A stretch of DNA of 38,230 bases, from positions 1 to 38,230 of the forward strand of contig WHUB01000040.1 of NCBI GenBank assembly GCA_009377395.1. Direction: 5' to 3'. The position numbers were made by a program, and so were the translations under genes. The notes under the pieces were generated by a model. It worked only from the letters and a program-made list of their open reading frames with translations, did not search any database and was not told where the DNA came from. Source of the DNA: Actinophytocola sp. Its GTDB lineage: Bacteria; Actinomycetota; Actinomycetes; Mycobacteriales; Pseudonocardiaceae. Below, piece by piece: positions 15,429 to 23,866 of this stretch; position 1 is the stretch's first letter, and each line of letters begins with the position of its first letter.

Positions 15429-18400
15429 ATGCAGACCGCACCTGTGGTCGCGGTTGTGGTCTGCCACGACGGTGAAGCCTGGTTGCCGACGGTGCTCTCG
15501 GCGCTTCGCCGGAGCACGGTGCGTCCCGCCCGGGTTGTCGCCGTCGACACCGGTTCTCTCGATCGGACGCCGGAGCTGCTCAGCTACGCGTCCGGCCAGC
15601 AGGATGGGATCGTCGACTCGGTCCTGACGATACGTGCCGACACCGGCTTCGCCGAGGCCGTCGCCGCAGGCGTGCAGCACGCCGATGTCACCTTCGACGA
15701 CGAGCGTCACACCTGGGTGTGGGTGCTGCACGACGACAGCGCGCCGGAGCCGGACTGCCTCACCGACCTGCTCAACGCCGCCGACACGGCGCCGTCGGCC
15801 GGGGTGCTCGGCCCGCTCGCCGTCGACTGGCTCGACTCCCGGCTCATCGTCGAGGCCGGGTTGTCGACCGACTCCTCCGGCCACCGGCACGACGGCATGG
15901 GCATCGACGCGGCCGAGCTGGCCGAGCAGAGCACCGAGGTGCTCGCGATGCCGAGCGCGGGCGCGCTCATCAAACGTGAGCTGTGGGACGGGCTCGGCGG
16001 GTACGACGACGAGTTCGCGCTGCTGCGCGAGGACCTCGACCTCGGCTGGCGTGCCAACGTCGCGGGCGCGACGGTGCTGTGCGTGCCGCGCGCCAGGATC
16101 CGGCACGCGCGGGCGCTGCGCCGGGGCGAGCGGAACATCGGCGCGATACCCGGCCCCGGCTCCGACCGGGCGAAGACGCTCGCCGCCGACCGCATCGGCG
16201 GCATCTACACCCTGCTGGTGAACTCGTCGACGTCGTCGTTCCTGCTCGGCGTGCCGCGCCTGGTCGTGCTGTGTCTGCTGCGGGCGATCGGCTTCGCGCT
16301 CGGCAGGGACTTCGCGCGGGCGGGCGCCGAGCTGGCCGCGGTCGGTTTCATGCTGCGCAGCGGGCAACTGGCCCCGGGGCGCCAGCTCAGGGAGGAGGCC
16401 CGCAGGCGCGCCGCGGCAGACGCCGCGAGCGGCGACGGGCGGACCGGCAGGTACCGCCACCGTGCCAGCGTGCGCGGGCTGTTCGTGAGCAGAATGACCC
16501 GGCTGCGGTTCGCCGTCAACGCCTGGGTGCGCGCGCTCGTCCGGCGGCGGATCGCCAGCGAGGCGGCGCTCGGCAAGCTGCCCGAGTCGGCCACCACCCG
16601 CGCCACCTGGGTGCCGCCGGAGGAGCTGCGCGCCGCCGCCTTCGCCGGTGGCGACCCCAAGGACGTCGTCGCGGTGCCCCTCATCGAGCCGAAGCGCCCC
16701 GCTGCCGCCGTGTCCCACGTTCCGGACACCGAGGAGGCCGTCGAGCGGGCGCCGAGGCCGAGCCCCGGCGAAGGGGCGAGCGGCCTGGTCTTCGTCGAGG
16801 TCAACCGGGCCAGGGTGCTCGCGGCGACGCTGTTCGCCCCGCCGGTGCTGCTCGTGCTCGGCCTGACCGGGCTGGCGCTGCTGGTGAACGCGCACCGGCT
16901 CGGCCTCGACCTCGCCGGTGGGCGCTTGCTGCCGGTCGGTGACCTGAGTCAGCTCTGGTCGAGCTACCTCACGAGCTGGCACCCGGAGGGCGGCGGCACC
17001 GCGGCGGAGGCGCCGCCCGCGTTGGCGATCGTCGGTGTCCTCGGCGCGGTGTCGTACCTGGTCGGCGGGCCGTCGGCGGCCGTCGCGTTGCTGCTGCTGC
17101 TCGACATCCCGCTCGCCGCGCTCAGCGCCTACGCGGCCAGCGGCAGGCTCGGCGTGCATCGCTGGGTGCGCGCCGTCGTCGCGACCGGCTACGCGCTGCT
17201 GCCGCCCGCGATGGCCGCCGTCTCGCAGGGCCGGATCGACGTCGTCGTCGTGCACCTCCTGCTGCCGCTCGTGCTGGCAGGCGTCGTCGAGGTGCTCCGG
17301 CCGCGCGACGGCGGGCGGCGGTGGCTGTCGGTCGCGGTGACGGTCTCGCTCGGGCTCGCCGTGATCGGTTCGTTCTCGCCGCTGACACAGCTGCTCGTGC
17401 TGGCCGTGCTGCTCGGCGGCTTCGTGTTCGCCACGTCGTCGGTGCCGCTCGGACGTCGGCTGGCGGGCATCGCGCTCGTCGCCCTGCTGCCGATCGCGCT
17501 GACCCTGCCGTGGCCTGCCGAGCTGGTCACCAACCCCGCGCTGCTGCTGCACGGGTTCGGCGCCCGGGTGCCCGGCACCGATCCCGGAATCGCCGAGCTG
17601 GTGTCGCTGGACCCCGGCGGGCCGGGGACACTTCCGCTCGGCGGGTTGCTCGTCGTCGCCGCGCTCGCTGCCGCCGTGGTGCGCCCGACGAAGCGGCTGC
17701 TGCCCGGCGCCGGGATCGTCGCGACCGGCATCGCGGGCGTCGTGGTCGTCGAGCTGTTGCCGGTCGCCCCCGTCGCGGGCGGCGAGGCCCGGTCGGGCTG
17801 GACCGGCGCGCCGCTGCTGCTCGTCGCCGCCGGGCTGTTCGCGGTGCTGCTCGGCGCGTCGGGCAGGCGCTGGAGTGACCAGCGTGACCGCCAGCCCCGG
17901 GTCCCGACGGGGTTCGCCAGCCGGTTCGCCATCGGCGCCGGTGCCGGTGCGCTCGCGGTGTTCGCCGTCGCCGCCGTGGTGACCGCCGACGATGGGCCGC
18001 TGCGTGACGCCGGGCCGGGGCGGCTGCCGGCGCAGCTCGCCGCCGAGCTCGACCAGAGCGGCCAGACGGTGTTCGTGCTGCGCGGCCATGGGCAGTCGCC
18101 GCGCGCCTCCGGTGACGGCATGCCGGCCTTCGGCGACGACTCGCTCGCCCTGCCCGAGGGCGCCCCGGAACGGCTCGCGCGCTGGCAGAGCACACTGCTG
18201 GGCGGTGCGGACGGCGACACCGGCGAGGTGCGCGACGTGCTCGCCTCGGCCAGCGCGGCGGGGGTGCAGTTCGTGGTGCTGCCCGATGGTGTCGGATCGG
18301 CGTCGCTGCTCGACGCCGGGGGCGACCTGGTGGCCGAGGAGGAACCGCTCGGCGACGGCAGGTCGGTGCTGCGGCTGACGCCGGTCAGCGGCCAGGTCAC

Positions 18401-18773
18401 CCTGATCGCGCCGTCGCTGAGCACGCTCGCGGTCGGCGGCGAGCCGCCGCCGGGCAATGTCGGCGCCGACGGCGTTGCCGTGGTCGGCGACGATCTGCCG
18501 GACGTGGGGGTGCGGACCTCGGACGGACCGGCGGGCAGGCTGCTGGTGCTCGCCGCGAACCTGGAGCCGGGCTGGGAGGCCAGCGTCAACGGCGAGCAGG
18601 TGCCGATCGTGCCGGCATGGGGACATCAGGTCGGCGTCGAGGTGCCGACCCGCGCCGCCGACGTCGTGGTGAGCAACCAGGGGACGCTGCGCGCGTTGCT
18701 GCTGTTGGTGCAGATGGGCGCGCTGCTGTTCGCCCTGCTCACCGCGATCCCGCCGCGCAGCCGCGCGGTGTGA
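15429..18773 (+). CDS. giant membrane-anchored family 2 glycosyltransferase
   Basis: 1114-aa protein. Residues 1 to about 250 are a GT-A (GT2) domain: VVAVVVCHDGEAWLPTVLSAL, DTGSLDRTPELL, the metal-binding HDDSAPEPD and LREDLDLGWRANVAGA. A basic linker follows, then about ten membrane spans from around residue 460. A large extracytoplasmic domain follows them, and a last span lies near the C-terminus (LLLLVQMGALLFALL). The layout suggests transfer of sugar to a lipid or envelope acceptor with the C-terminal part outside. The acceptor is not known. Similar proteins are found beside whiB in other actinobacteria (from memory). It starts 22 bp after whiB, with GGGAGG 12 nt before ATG, and may be co-transcribed. 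Confidence 0.9.
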   Translation: MQTAPVVAVVVCHDGEAWLPTVLSALRRSTVRPARVVAVDTGSLDRTPELLSYASGQQDGIVDSVLTIRADTGFAEAVAAGVQHADVTFDDERHTWVWVLHDDSAPEPDCLTDLLNAADTAPSAGVLGPLAVDWLDSRLIVEAGLSTDSSGHRHDGMGIDAAELAEQSTEVLAMPSAGALIKRELWDGLGGYDDEFALLREDLDLGWRANVAGATVLCVPRARIRHARALRRGERNIGAIPGPGSDRAKTLAADRIGGIYTLLVNSSTSSFLLGVPRLVVLCLLRAIGFALGRDFARAGAELAAVGFMLRSGQLAPGRQLREEARRRAAADAASGDGRTGRYRHRASVRGLFVSRMTRLRFAVNAWVRALVRRRIASEAALGKLPESATTRATWVPPEELRAAAFAGGDPKDVVAVPLIEPKRPAAAVSHVPDTEEAVERAPRPSPGEGASGLVFVEVNRARVLAATLFAPPVLLVLGLTGLALLVNAHRLGLDLAGGRLLPVGDLSQLWSSYLTSWHPEGGGTAAEAPPALAIVGVLGAVSYLVGGPSAAVALLLLLDIPLAALSAYAASGRLGVHRWVRAVVATGYALLPPAMAAVSQGRIDVVVVHLLLPLVLAGVVEVLRPRDGGRRWLSVAVTVSLGLAVIGSFSPLTQLLVLAVLLGGFVFATSSVPLGRRLAGIALVALLPIALTLPWPAELVTNPALLLHGFGARVPGTDPGIAELVSLDPGGPGTLPLGGLLVVAALAAAVVRPTKRLLPGAGIVATGIAGVVVVELLPVAPVAGGEARSGWTGAPLLLVAAGLFAVLLGASGRRWSDQRDRQPRVPTGFASRFAIGAGAGALAVFAVAAVVTADDGPLRDAGPGRLPAQLAAELDQSGQTVFVLRGHGQSPRASGDGMPAFGDDSLALPEGAPERLARWQSTLLGGADGDTGEVRDVLASASAAGVQFVVLPDGVGSASLLDAGGDLVAEEEPLGDGRSVLRLTPVSGQVTLIAPSLSTLAVGGEPPPGNVGADGVAVVGDDLPDVGVRTSDGPAGRLLVLAANLEPGWEASVNGEQVPIVPAWGHQVGVEVPTRAADVVVSNQGTLRALLLLVQMGALLFALLTAIPPRSRAV

Positions 18774-18784
18774 GCACTGACCCC

Positions 18785-19252
18785 CTACGGCCCGTCGATC
18801 ACCTCGGGGTCGACGCCGAGATAGGTCGCGATCTGCTCGATCAGCACCTCGTTGATCAGGTCGGCCAGGTCGGCGGGGTCCTTCGCCCGCGCCTCGAGCG
18901 GCCTGCGGTACAGCACGATCCGCGCCCGGGTCGGCACCCCGTTGCGGTCGACGCCGACCGGCACCAGCCGCGACAGCGGGATGGCCCCGTCGAACAACAC
19001 CCCGTCGGCGAGTTGGTGCACCTCGTTGCCCGGCACCTCCGGGACCTCGTCGACGGCGACGTCGAGCATGGCTAGGTCGTCGGCCCAGCGGGACTCGATC
19101 GGCTCCAGCGCCTCGACGACCAGCGCGTCGAACTGCTCCGACCTGCTCGATGCCGCAGGCAGGGAGGCAGGAAGCAGCGGGCCGCGCAGGCCGCGGCCGC
19201 GCCGGTCACGGCGGCGCCGGTGCCGGGAGCGGAAGCTGCGTGTCATGCCCAC
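18785..19252 (-). CDS. zincin-like (metallopeptidase family) protein lacking HExxH
   Basis: 155-aa protein matching the small zincin-like metallopeptidase family by its central part (ALEPIESRWADDLAMLDVAVDEVPE) and by position next to DUF3499, like M. tuberculosis Rv3259. The site that normally reads HEIGHH is VLIEQIATYLGVDPE: the glutamate remains but both histidines are gone, so zinc catalysis is unlikely. The N-terminus is strongly arginine-rich (RSFRSRHRRRRDRRGRGLR) and may bind nucleic acid. GTG 19252 is chosen because TACCCT lies 7 nt before it (leaderless); ATG 19246 is the alternative. Confidence 0.82.
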   Translation of the reverse strand: MGMTRSFRSRHRRRRDRRGRGLRGPLLPASLPAASSRSEQFDALVVEALEPIESRWADDLAMLDVAVDEVPEVPGNEVHQLADGVLFDGAIPLSRLVPVGVDRNGVPTRARIVLYRRPLEARAKDPADLADLINEVLIEQIATYLGVDPEVIDGP

Positions 19253-19259
19253 ATACAGG

Positions 19260-19265
19260 AGGGTA
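19260..19265 (-). promoter_or_regulatory. -10 hexamer TACCCT for the zincin-like gene
   Basis: On the minus strand TACCCT is followed by 7 nt and then GTG 19252, giving a leaderless mRNA. It lies within the 138-bp divergent region shared with the DUF3499 gene. Confidence 0.45.
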
Positions 19266-19378
19266 CGCGTGCGTCCGCGCGCGGCCGCCCCTCACCGGGT
19301 GGCCGATCACAGCATCGCCCGGTCGTCGCAATCGGCCGCGACACGGTGTGCCTCCCCGAGCCGCCGACGCCGACGCGC

Positions 19379-19384
19379 TATGGT
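19379..19384 (+). promoter_or_regulatory. -10 hexamer TATGGT for the DUF3499 gene
   Basis: TATGGT is followed by exactly 6 nt and then GTG 19391. No Shine-Dalgarno precedes the start, supporting leaderless transcription. Confidence 0.5.
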
Positions 19385-19390
19385 CGGGCC

Positions 19391-19750
19391 GTGTCGAGCG
19401 TAAGGGTGTGTTCGCGAACCGGGTGCCTGTTGCCCGCGGTCGCCACGCTGACCTATGCCTACAGCGATTCGACCGCGGTCGTCGGCCCGCTCGCGACGGC
19501 ATCGGAACCGCACTCGTACGACCTGTGCGAGGAGCACGCGGTGCGGCTGACCGCGCCCAAGGGCTGGGAGGTCGTCCGGCACGAGGGAGACTTCTCCTCA
19601 CAGGAGCCGTCCTCCGATGAGCTGACCGCGCTGGCCGAGGCGGTGCGGGAGGCCGGGCGCTCCGAGCCGGTCGTCAGCTACGAGTCGGAGCACACCGGCA
19701 GCGGCCGCCGCGGCCACCTGCGGGTTCTGCCCGATCCGGTCAACCGCTGA
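19391..19750 (+). CDS. DUF3499 family protein (Rv3258c-like)
   Basis: 119-aa protein. The N-terminal half holds a probable zinc site: CSRTGC at the start and YDLCEEHAVRLTAPKGWEV, with C, C, C and H available. This is the DUF3499 signature; the C-terminal half is acidic then basic and probably flexible. No function is established. In mycobacteria and streptomycetes it lies between the zincin-like gene and phosphomannomutase, as here, so the neighbourhood is conserved. Start set by the leaderless -10 at 19379 and because upstream in-frame sequence is not protein-like. Confidence 0.85.
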   Translation: MSSVRVCSRTGCLLPAVATLTYAYSDSTAVVGPLATASEPHSYDLCEEHAVRLTAPKGWEVVRHEGDFSSQEPSSDELTALAEAVREAGRSEPVVSYESEHTGSGRRGHLRVLPDPVNR

Positions 19751-19778
19751 CCGCTGCCCGCGGCCGGTCCGGCCCCCA

Positions 19779-19806
19779 TCGACGTGTCACCGGCACTGTG
19801 TAGGCT
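19779..19806 (+). promoter_or_regulatory. promoter of the mannose-phosphate operon
   Basis: TCGACG (19779-19784) as -35 and TAGGCT (19801-19806) as -10 are separated by 16 bp. Transcription would start near 19813, leaving a leader of about 55 nt with GGGAGA before GTG 19867. Confidence 0.5.
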
Positions 19807-19866
19807 CTGCGCCACTGAGCTTTGCTCCAGCGTTCTGCAAGAGCCGGCGTCGATTCGGGAGATGGC

Positions 19867-21222
19867 GTGACTGACCTGTCGGGGATCGTGAAGGCGTACG
19901 ACATCAGAGGTGTCGTCGGAGAGCAGCTCGACGACGACCTCGTCGAGCGGTTCGGTGCCGCGTTCGCGCGGCTCGTGGTGGGTGAGGCCGCGTCGGCCGT
20001 GGTCGTCGGCCACGACATGCGCGACTCGTCACCGGGCCTCGCCTCGGCCTTCGCGCGCGGGGTGACGTCGCAGGGCGTCGACGTCGTCTCGATCGGGCTG
20101 GCCAGCACCGACCAGCTCTACTTCGCCTCCGGCTCGCTGAACCTGCCGGGCGCGATGTTCACCGCGAGCCACAACCCGGCCAAGTACAACGGCATCAAGC
20201 TGTGCCGCGCGGGCGCGGCGCCGGTCGGCCAGGACTCGGGCCTCGCCGAGATCAAGGAGTCGGTCGAGCAGGGCGTGCCGCCGTTCGAGGGCGCGCCCGG
20301 CGTGGTGACCGAGCGGGACGTGCTCGACGACTACGCCGGCTACCTGCGCAAGCTGGTCGACCTGTCGGGGAGCAGGCCGCTCAAGGTCGCCGTCGACGCC
20401 GGCAACGGCATGGGCGGACACACCGTGCCGAAGGTGTTCGAGGGGCTGCCGATCGAGGTCGCGCCGATGTACTTCGAGCTGGACGGCAGCTTCCCGAACC
20501 ACGAGGCCAACCCGCTCGACCCGGCGAACATCGTCGACCTGCAGGCGAAGGTGCGCGAGATCGGCGCCGACGCCGGACTCGCCTTCGACGGTGACGCCGA
20601 CCGCTGCTTCGTCGTGGACGAGAACGGCGACCCGATCGCACCGAGCGCGATCGCCGCGCTGGTCGCGGTGCGCGAGCTGGCCAAGGAGCCGGGCGCGACG
20701 GTGATCCACAACCTGATCACGTCGAAGGCCGTGCCCGAGATCGTCGCCGAGCACGGCGGCAAGGCGGTGCGCACCCGCGTCGGCCACTCGTTCATCAAGG
20801 CCACCATGGCCGAAACGGACGCGATCTTCGGCGGCGAGCACTCGGCGCACTACTACTTCCGCGACTTCTGGCGCGCCGACACCGGCATGCTCGCCGCGCT
20901 GCATGTGCTCGCCGCGCTCGGCGAGCAGGACGGTCCGCTGTCCGAGCTGACGTCGAGCTATCGGCGCTACGCCGCCTCCGGTGAGATCAACTCGACGGTC
21001 GACGACCAGGTCGCGCGCCAGATCGCCGTCAAGGACGCCTTCGGTAACCGATCCGGCGCCGTCGTCGACGAAATGGACGGGCTCACCGTCGAACTCCCCG
21101 AGGGCTGGTTCAACCTCAGGCCGTCCAACACCGAGCCGCTGTTGCGTCTCAACGTCGAGGCGCGCGACGAGGACGCGATGCGGGCGCTGACCGACGAGGT
21201 CTTGGCGATCGTCCGCGGCTGA
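19867..21222 (+). CDS. manB: phosphomannomutase/phosphoglucomutase
   Basis: 451-aa alpha-D-phosphohexomutase converting mannose-6-phosphate to mannose-1-phosphate for GDP-mannose. The phosphoserine loop is TASHNP (S101), the Mg loop is DGDADR (D241, D243, D245), the sugar-binding loop is GGEHSAHYYF (from G323) and the phosphate-binding loop is RPSNTEP near residue 418. All four sites are intact. GTG 19867 has GGGAGA just upstream and gives the usual start VTDLSGIVKAYDIRG. It heads an operon with trm112-like, SIS-domain and manA genes, as in the M. tuberculosis Rv3257c-Rv3255c region. Confidence 0.95.
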   Translation: MTDLSGIVKAYDIRGVVGEQLDDDLVERFGAAFARLVVGEAASAVVVGHDMRDSSPGLASAFARGVTSQGVDVVSIGLASTDQLYFASGSLNLPGAMFTASHNPAKYNGIKLCRAGAAPVGQDSGLAEIKESVEQGVPPFEGAPGVVTERDVLDDYAGYLRKLVDLSGSRPLKVAVDAGNGMGGHTVPKVFEGLPIEVAPMYFELDGSFPNHEANPLDPANIVDLQAKVREIGADAGLAFDGDADRCFVVDENGDPIAPSAIAALVAVRELAKEPGATVIHNLITSKAVPEIVAEHGGKAVRTRVGHSFIKATMAETDAIFGGEHSAHYYFRDFWRADTGMLAALHVLAALGEQDGPLSELTSSYRRYAASGEINSTVDDQVARQIAVKDAFGNRSGAVVDEMDGLTVELPEGWFNLRPSNTEPLLRLNVEARDEDAMRALTDEVLAIVRG

Positions 21223-21305
21223 GGCGCACTGCGACAATCAGACAGTTATTGGACAGAGACGGCAGCGCAAGGACAGCATGGGACGCTGCGTGGTAGGGAG
21301 GAACT

Positions 21306-21527
21306 ATGGCCGTCACGCTTGACGAGCAACTGCTGAACATTCTCGCGTGTCCCTCGCCCGACCACGCGCCGCTGACCCGAGGCACCCCGGACGATCCCGA
21401 CGCCGACGCGCTGACCTGCACCGAGTGCGGTCGCCAGTACCCGGTGACCGACGGCATCCCGGTGCTGTTGCTGGACGAGGCGACCGAGCCGACCGCTGAA
21501 CCCGGCCCGACGACCGATGGTGTTTGA
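21306..21527 (+). CDS. Trm112-like small zinc-ribbon protein
   Basis: 73-aa protein of the Trm112/YcaR family. The pattern LLNILACPSPDHAPLTRG, then LTCTECGRQYPVTDGIPVLLLDEA, is typical. The C-terminal cysteine pair (CTEC) is present, but of the usual N-terminal CPxC only the first cysteine remains, so zinc binding may use other residues. Eukaryotic Trm112 activates methyltransferases; bacterial members are poorly known. ATG 21306 follows GGGAGGA. The 3' end overlaps the SIS-domain gene by 11 bp, so the two are probably translated together. Confidence 0.9.
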   Translation: MAVTLDEQLLNILACPSPDHAPLTRGTPDDPDADALTCTECGRQYPVTDGIPVLLLDEATEPTAEPGPTTDGV

Positions 21528-22608
21528 CGACTCGCTGCTCGACGACCCGGCGCGGCTGGCCGACGCCGACACCTCGGGCGTGCTGCGTGCCACCGCGATG
21601 GCGGGCGCGCAGGTGCGCTCGGTGATCGAACGGACCGCCGAGCTCGACCTCGACGGCAAGCTCGACGTCGGCAGGCCTCGCGCGCTGGTGCTCGTCGGGC
21701 GCTCCGGCGTCGGCAAGGCGGCGATGCGGATGCTCGCGTCGCTGCTCGGGCCCAGCTGCCCGGTGCCGGTCGTGCTCGCCGAGGTCGTGCCGAGCTGGGT
21801 CGGCGCGCTCGACGTCGTCTACGCGCACACCGACGACCCCGGCGACGACGAGCTGGCCGAATCACTGGCGCTGGCGGCCCGCTACGGCGCCACCATCGTG
21901 CTGACCTCGCCGGAGGAAGGCCCGGTCGCGGCGTCGGTCGCCGGCAAGGGCACGCTGGTCGCACCCCGGGTGGTCGTCGGGCCGGACCGGATCTTCGCCA
22001 CCGTCTACACCGCCGGACTGCGCACGCTGGCCGCGCTCGGCCTGCTCGCCGTGGATTTCGACGCGCTCGCCGACGAACTGGACGTCGAGGCGGAGCGCGA
22101 TCACCTGCACCACGAGTCGTTCGTGAACCCGGCGAAGACGCTCGCGCTCGCGCTGGCCGAGCGGACGCCGCTGCTGTGGGCGCTCGACCCGGTGGCTGCC
22201 GCCGTTGGCGACCACGCCGCGTACCTGCTCGCCGCCGAGGCCGCCGTCGTCGCCGACGCCGCCGAGTACCGGCACGCGTTGGCGCGCGGCGCGCTCTACC
22301 GCGACGTGGTGGGAAGCAGCGGCGGTAACGATATCTTCGCGGACCCCGACGATCCCGATGCAACGATGAGCAGACGTAAGCTGCTGCTGCTCTCGGTCAG
22401 ACAGGACGGTGCGGCGGCTGCTGCCCGGCGCGCCGCGACCGAGGTGTTCTCCCCGGCGGATGTCGTCGACATCACCGACGAGATCGGTGCCGCCGAGCCG
22501 GTCGTCGCCGCCGTGCTCGGGTTGCGTTTCGAGCTTGCCGCCGTGTACCTGGGCCTCGGGGCGGGCAGCATCGGCGGCGCCAACCGGTTCACGCCGGTGC
22601 AGTCCTGA
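21517..22608 (+). CDS. SIS-domain protein (phosphoglucose/phosphomannose isomerase-like)
   Basis: 363-aa protein. The first SIS half contains ALVLVGRSGVGKAAMRMLASLLG and the second half carries VAGKGTLVAPRVVVGPDRIFATVYTAGLRTLAALGLL. FVNPAKTLALALAERTPLLWA is followed by a domain like the C-terminal part of bifunctional phosphoglucose/phosphomannose isomerases (YLGLGAG...). It matches M. tuberculosis Rv3256c by place and size. It may isomerise or bind a sugar phosphate in the same pathway as its neighbours, but catalytic residues cannot be confirmed by eye. It starts at ATG 21517, overlapping the previous gene by 11 bp, and manA follows 22 bp after. Confidence 0.85.
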   Translation: MVFDDSLLDDPARLADADTSGVLRATAMAGAQVRSVIERTAELDLDGKLDVGRPRALVLVGRSGVGKAAMRMLASLLGPSCPVPVVLAEVVPSWVGALDVVYAHTDDPGDDELAESLALAARYGATIVLTSPEEGPVAASVAGKGTLVAPRVVVGPDRIFATVYTAGLRTLAALGLLAVDFDALADELDVEAERDHLHHESFVNPAKTLALALAERTPLLWALDPVAAAVGDHAAYLLAAEAAVVADAAEYRHALARGALYRDVVGSSGGNDIFADPDDPDATMSRRKLLLLSVRQDGAAAAARRAATEVFSPADVVDITDEIGAAEPVVAAVLGLRFELAAVYLGLGAGSIGGANRFTPVQS

Positions 22609-22630
22609 GCCCGGTCGAGGAGCTGAAGAC

Positions 22631-23866
22631 GTGGAGTTACTGCACAACGCCGTGCGGCCGTACGCCTGGGGGTCGCGCACGGCGATCGCGGAGCTGCTCG
22701 GCAGACCCGTGCCTGCGCCGCACCCCGAGGCCGAGCTGTGGATGGGCGCCCACCCCGGCGATCCGTCCCGCGTGAGCTGCCCGGAAGGGCGGCTGCGCAG
22801 CCTGTGCGAGGTCGTCGCCGACGACCCGGACGGGCAGCTGGGCTCCGGTTGCGCGCGGCGCTGGCAGAACCGGCTGCCGTTCCTGCTCAAGGTGCTCGCC
22901 GCCGACGAGCCGCTGTCCATGCAGGCCCACCCCACCGCGGCGCAGGCCGCCGACGGGTTCGCCCGCGAGGAGGCGGCGGGCATCCCGCGCGACGCGCCCG
23001 AGCGCAACTATCCCGATCCGACCGCCAAGCCGGAGCTGGTGTGCGCGCTGACGGAGTTCGAGGTGCTCTCCGGGTTCGCCGACGCCGCCCGCACGGTGCG
23101 GCTGCTGCGCACCATCGAGACGCCCGAGCTCACCGCCTACACCGACCTGCTCGCCGAGCAGCCGGACACCGACGGGCTGCGGGCGCTGTTCACCACCTGG
23201 ATCACGCTGCCGCAGCAGCGCATCGACGACCTGCTGCCCGACGTGCTCAAGTCCTGCGCCCGGCACGCCGAGGCGCACGGCGAGTTCGCCGCCGAGTGCG
23301 CCACCGTCGTCCAGCTCGGCGACGAGCACCCGCACGACGCCGGGGTGCTGACCTCGCTGCTGCTCAACCGGATCGAGCTCCGCGCGGGCGAGGCGCTGTA
23401 CCTGCCCGCCGGGAACCTGCACCTCTACCTGCGCGGGTTCGCGGTCGAGATCCTGGCCAACTCCGACAACATCCTGCGCGGCGGGCTGACGCCGAAGCAC
23501 GTCGACGTGCCCGAGCTGCTGCGGGTGATCGACTTCTCTCGCGGCAGCGTGCCGGTGCTGTCCGACGAGCCGGACAGCGCCGACCCGAGGCTACGGGTGT
23601 ATCGCACCGACGCGCCGGAGTTCGAGCTGTCCCGGATGGACTGGCCCGACGGCGACACCAGCCCCGTCGAGCTGCCCGCCGGTCCGCAGATCCTGCTGTG
23701 CACCCGGGGCGGTGCGGTGCTGCGCGAGTCGGCGACCGGCCGCGAGCTCGCGCTGGCACGCGGCGAGTCGGCCTGGCTCGCCGCCCGCGACGGCGCGGTG
23801 ACGGTGCGCCCGTCGGCCGCCACGTCCCCGCAGCTCTTCCGCGCGACCGCGGGCCCTGCGGGGTGA
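22631..23866 (+). CDS. manA: mannose-6-phosphate isomerase, class I
   Basis: 411-aa zinc enzyme interconverting fructose-6-phosphate and mannose-6-phosphate, the entry to GDP-mannose synthesis. NAVRPYAWGSRTAIAELLGRP opens the cupin fold. Zinc ligands are Q98 and H100 in SMQAHP, E135 in KPELVCAL and the His in GNLHLYLRGFAVEIL. NSDNILRGGLTPKHVDVPELL is the signature near the C-terminal cupin. GTG 22631 has GAGGAG (22617-22622) upstream. Its stop overlaps the start of the next gene by 4 bp. Confidence 0.95.
   Translation: MELLHNAVRPYAWGSRTAIAELLGRPVPAPHPEAELWMGAHPGDPSRVSCPEGRLRSLCEVVADDPDGQLGSGCARRWQNRLPFLLKVLAADEPLSMQAHPTAAQAADGFAREEAAGIPRDAPERNYPDPTAKPELVCALTEFEVLSGFADAARTVRLLRTIETPELTAYTDLLAEQPDTDGLRALFTTWITLPQQRIDDLLPDVLKSCARHAEAHGEFAAECATVVQLGDEHPHDAGVLTSLLLNRIELRAGEALYLPAGNLHLYLRGFAVEILANSDNILRGGLTPKHVDVPELLRVIDFSRGSVPVLSDEPDSADPRLRVYRTDAPEFELSRMDWPDGDTSPVELPAGPQILLCTRGGAVLRESATGRELALARGESAWLAARDGAVTVRPSAATSPQLFRATAGPAG

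Noticed and set aside
15180..18626. 1148-codon frame opposite the glycosyltransferase gene
   Set aside because: Composition is low-complexity (R, Q, H, G, A), and the sense strand holds a full GT2 domain and membrane spans.
19388..19396. GGCCGTGTC near the DUF3499 start as another element end
   Set aside because: The match to the lpqB element is short (GGCCGTGTC) and the adjoining bases do not continue it.
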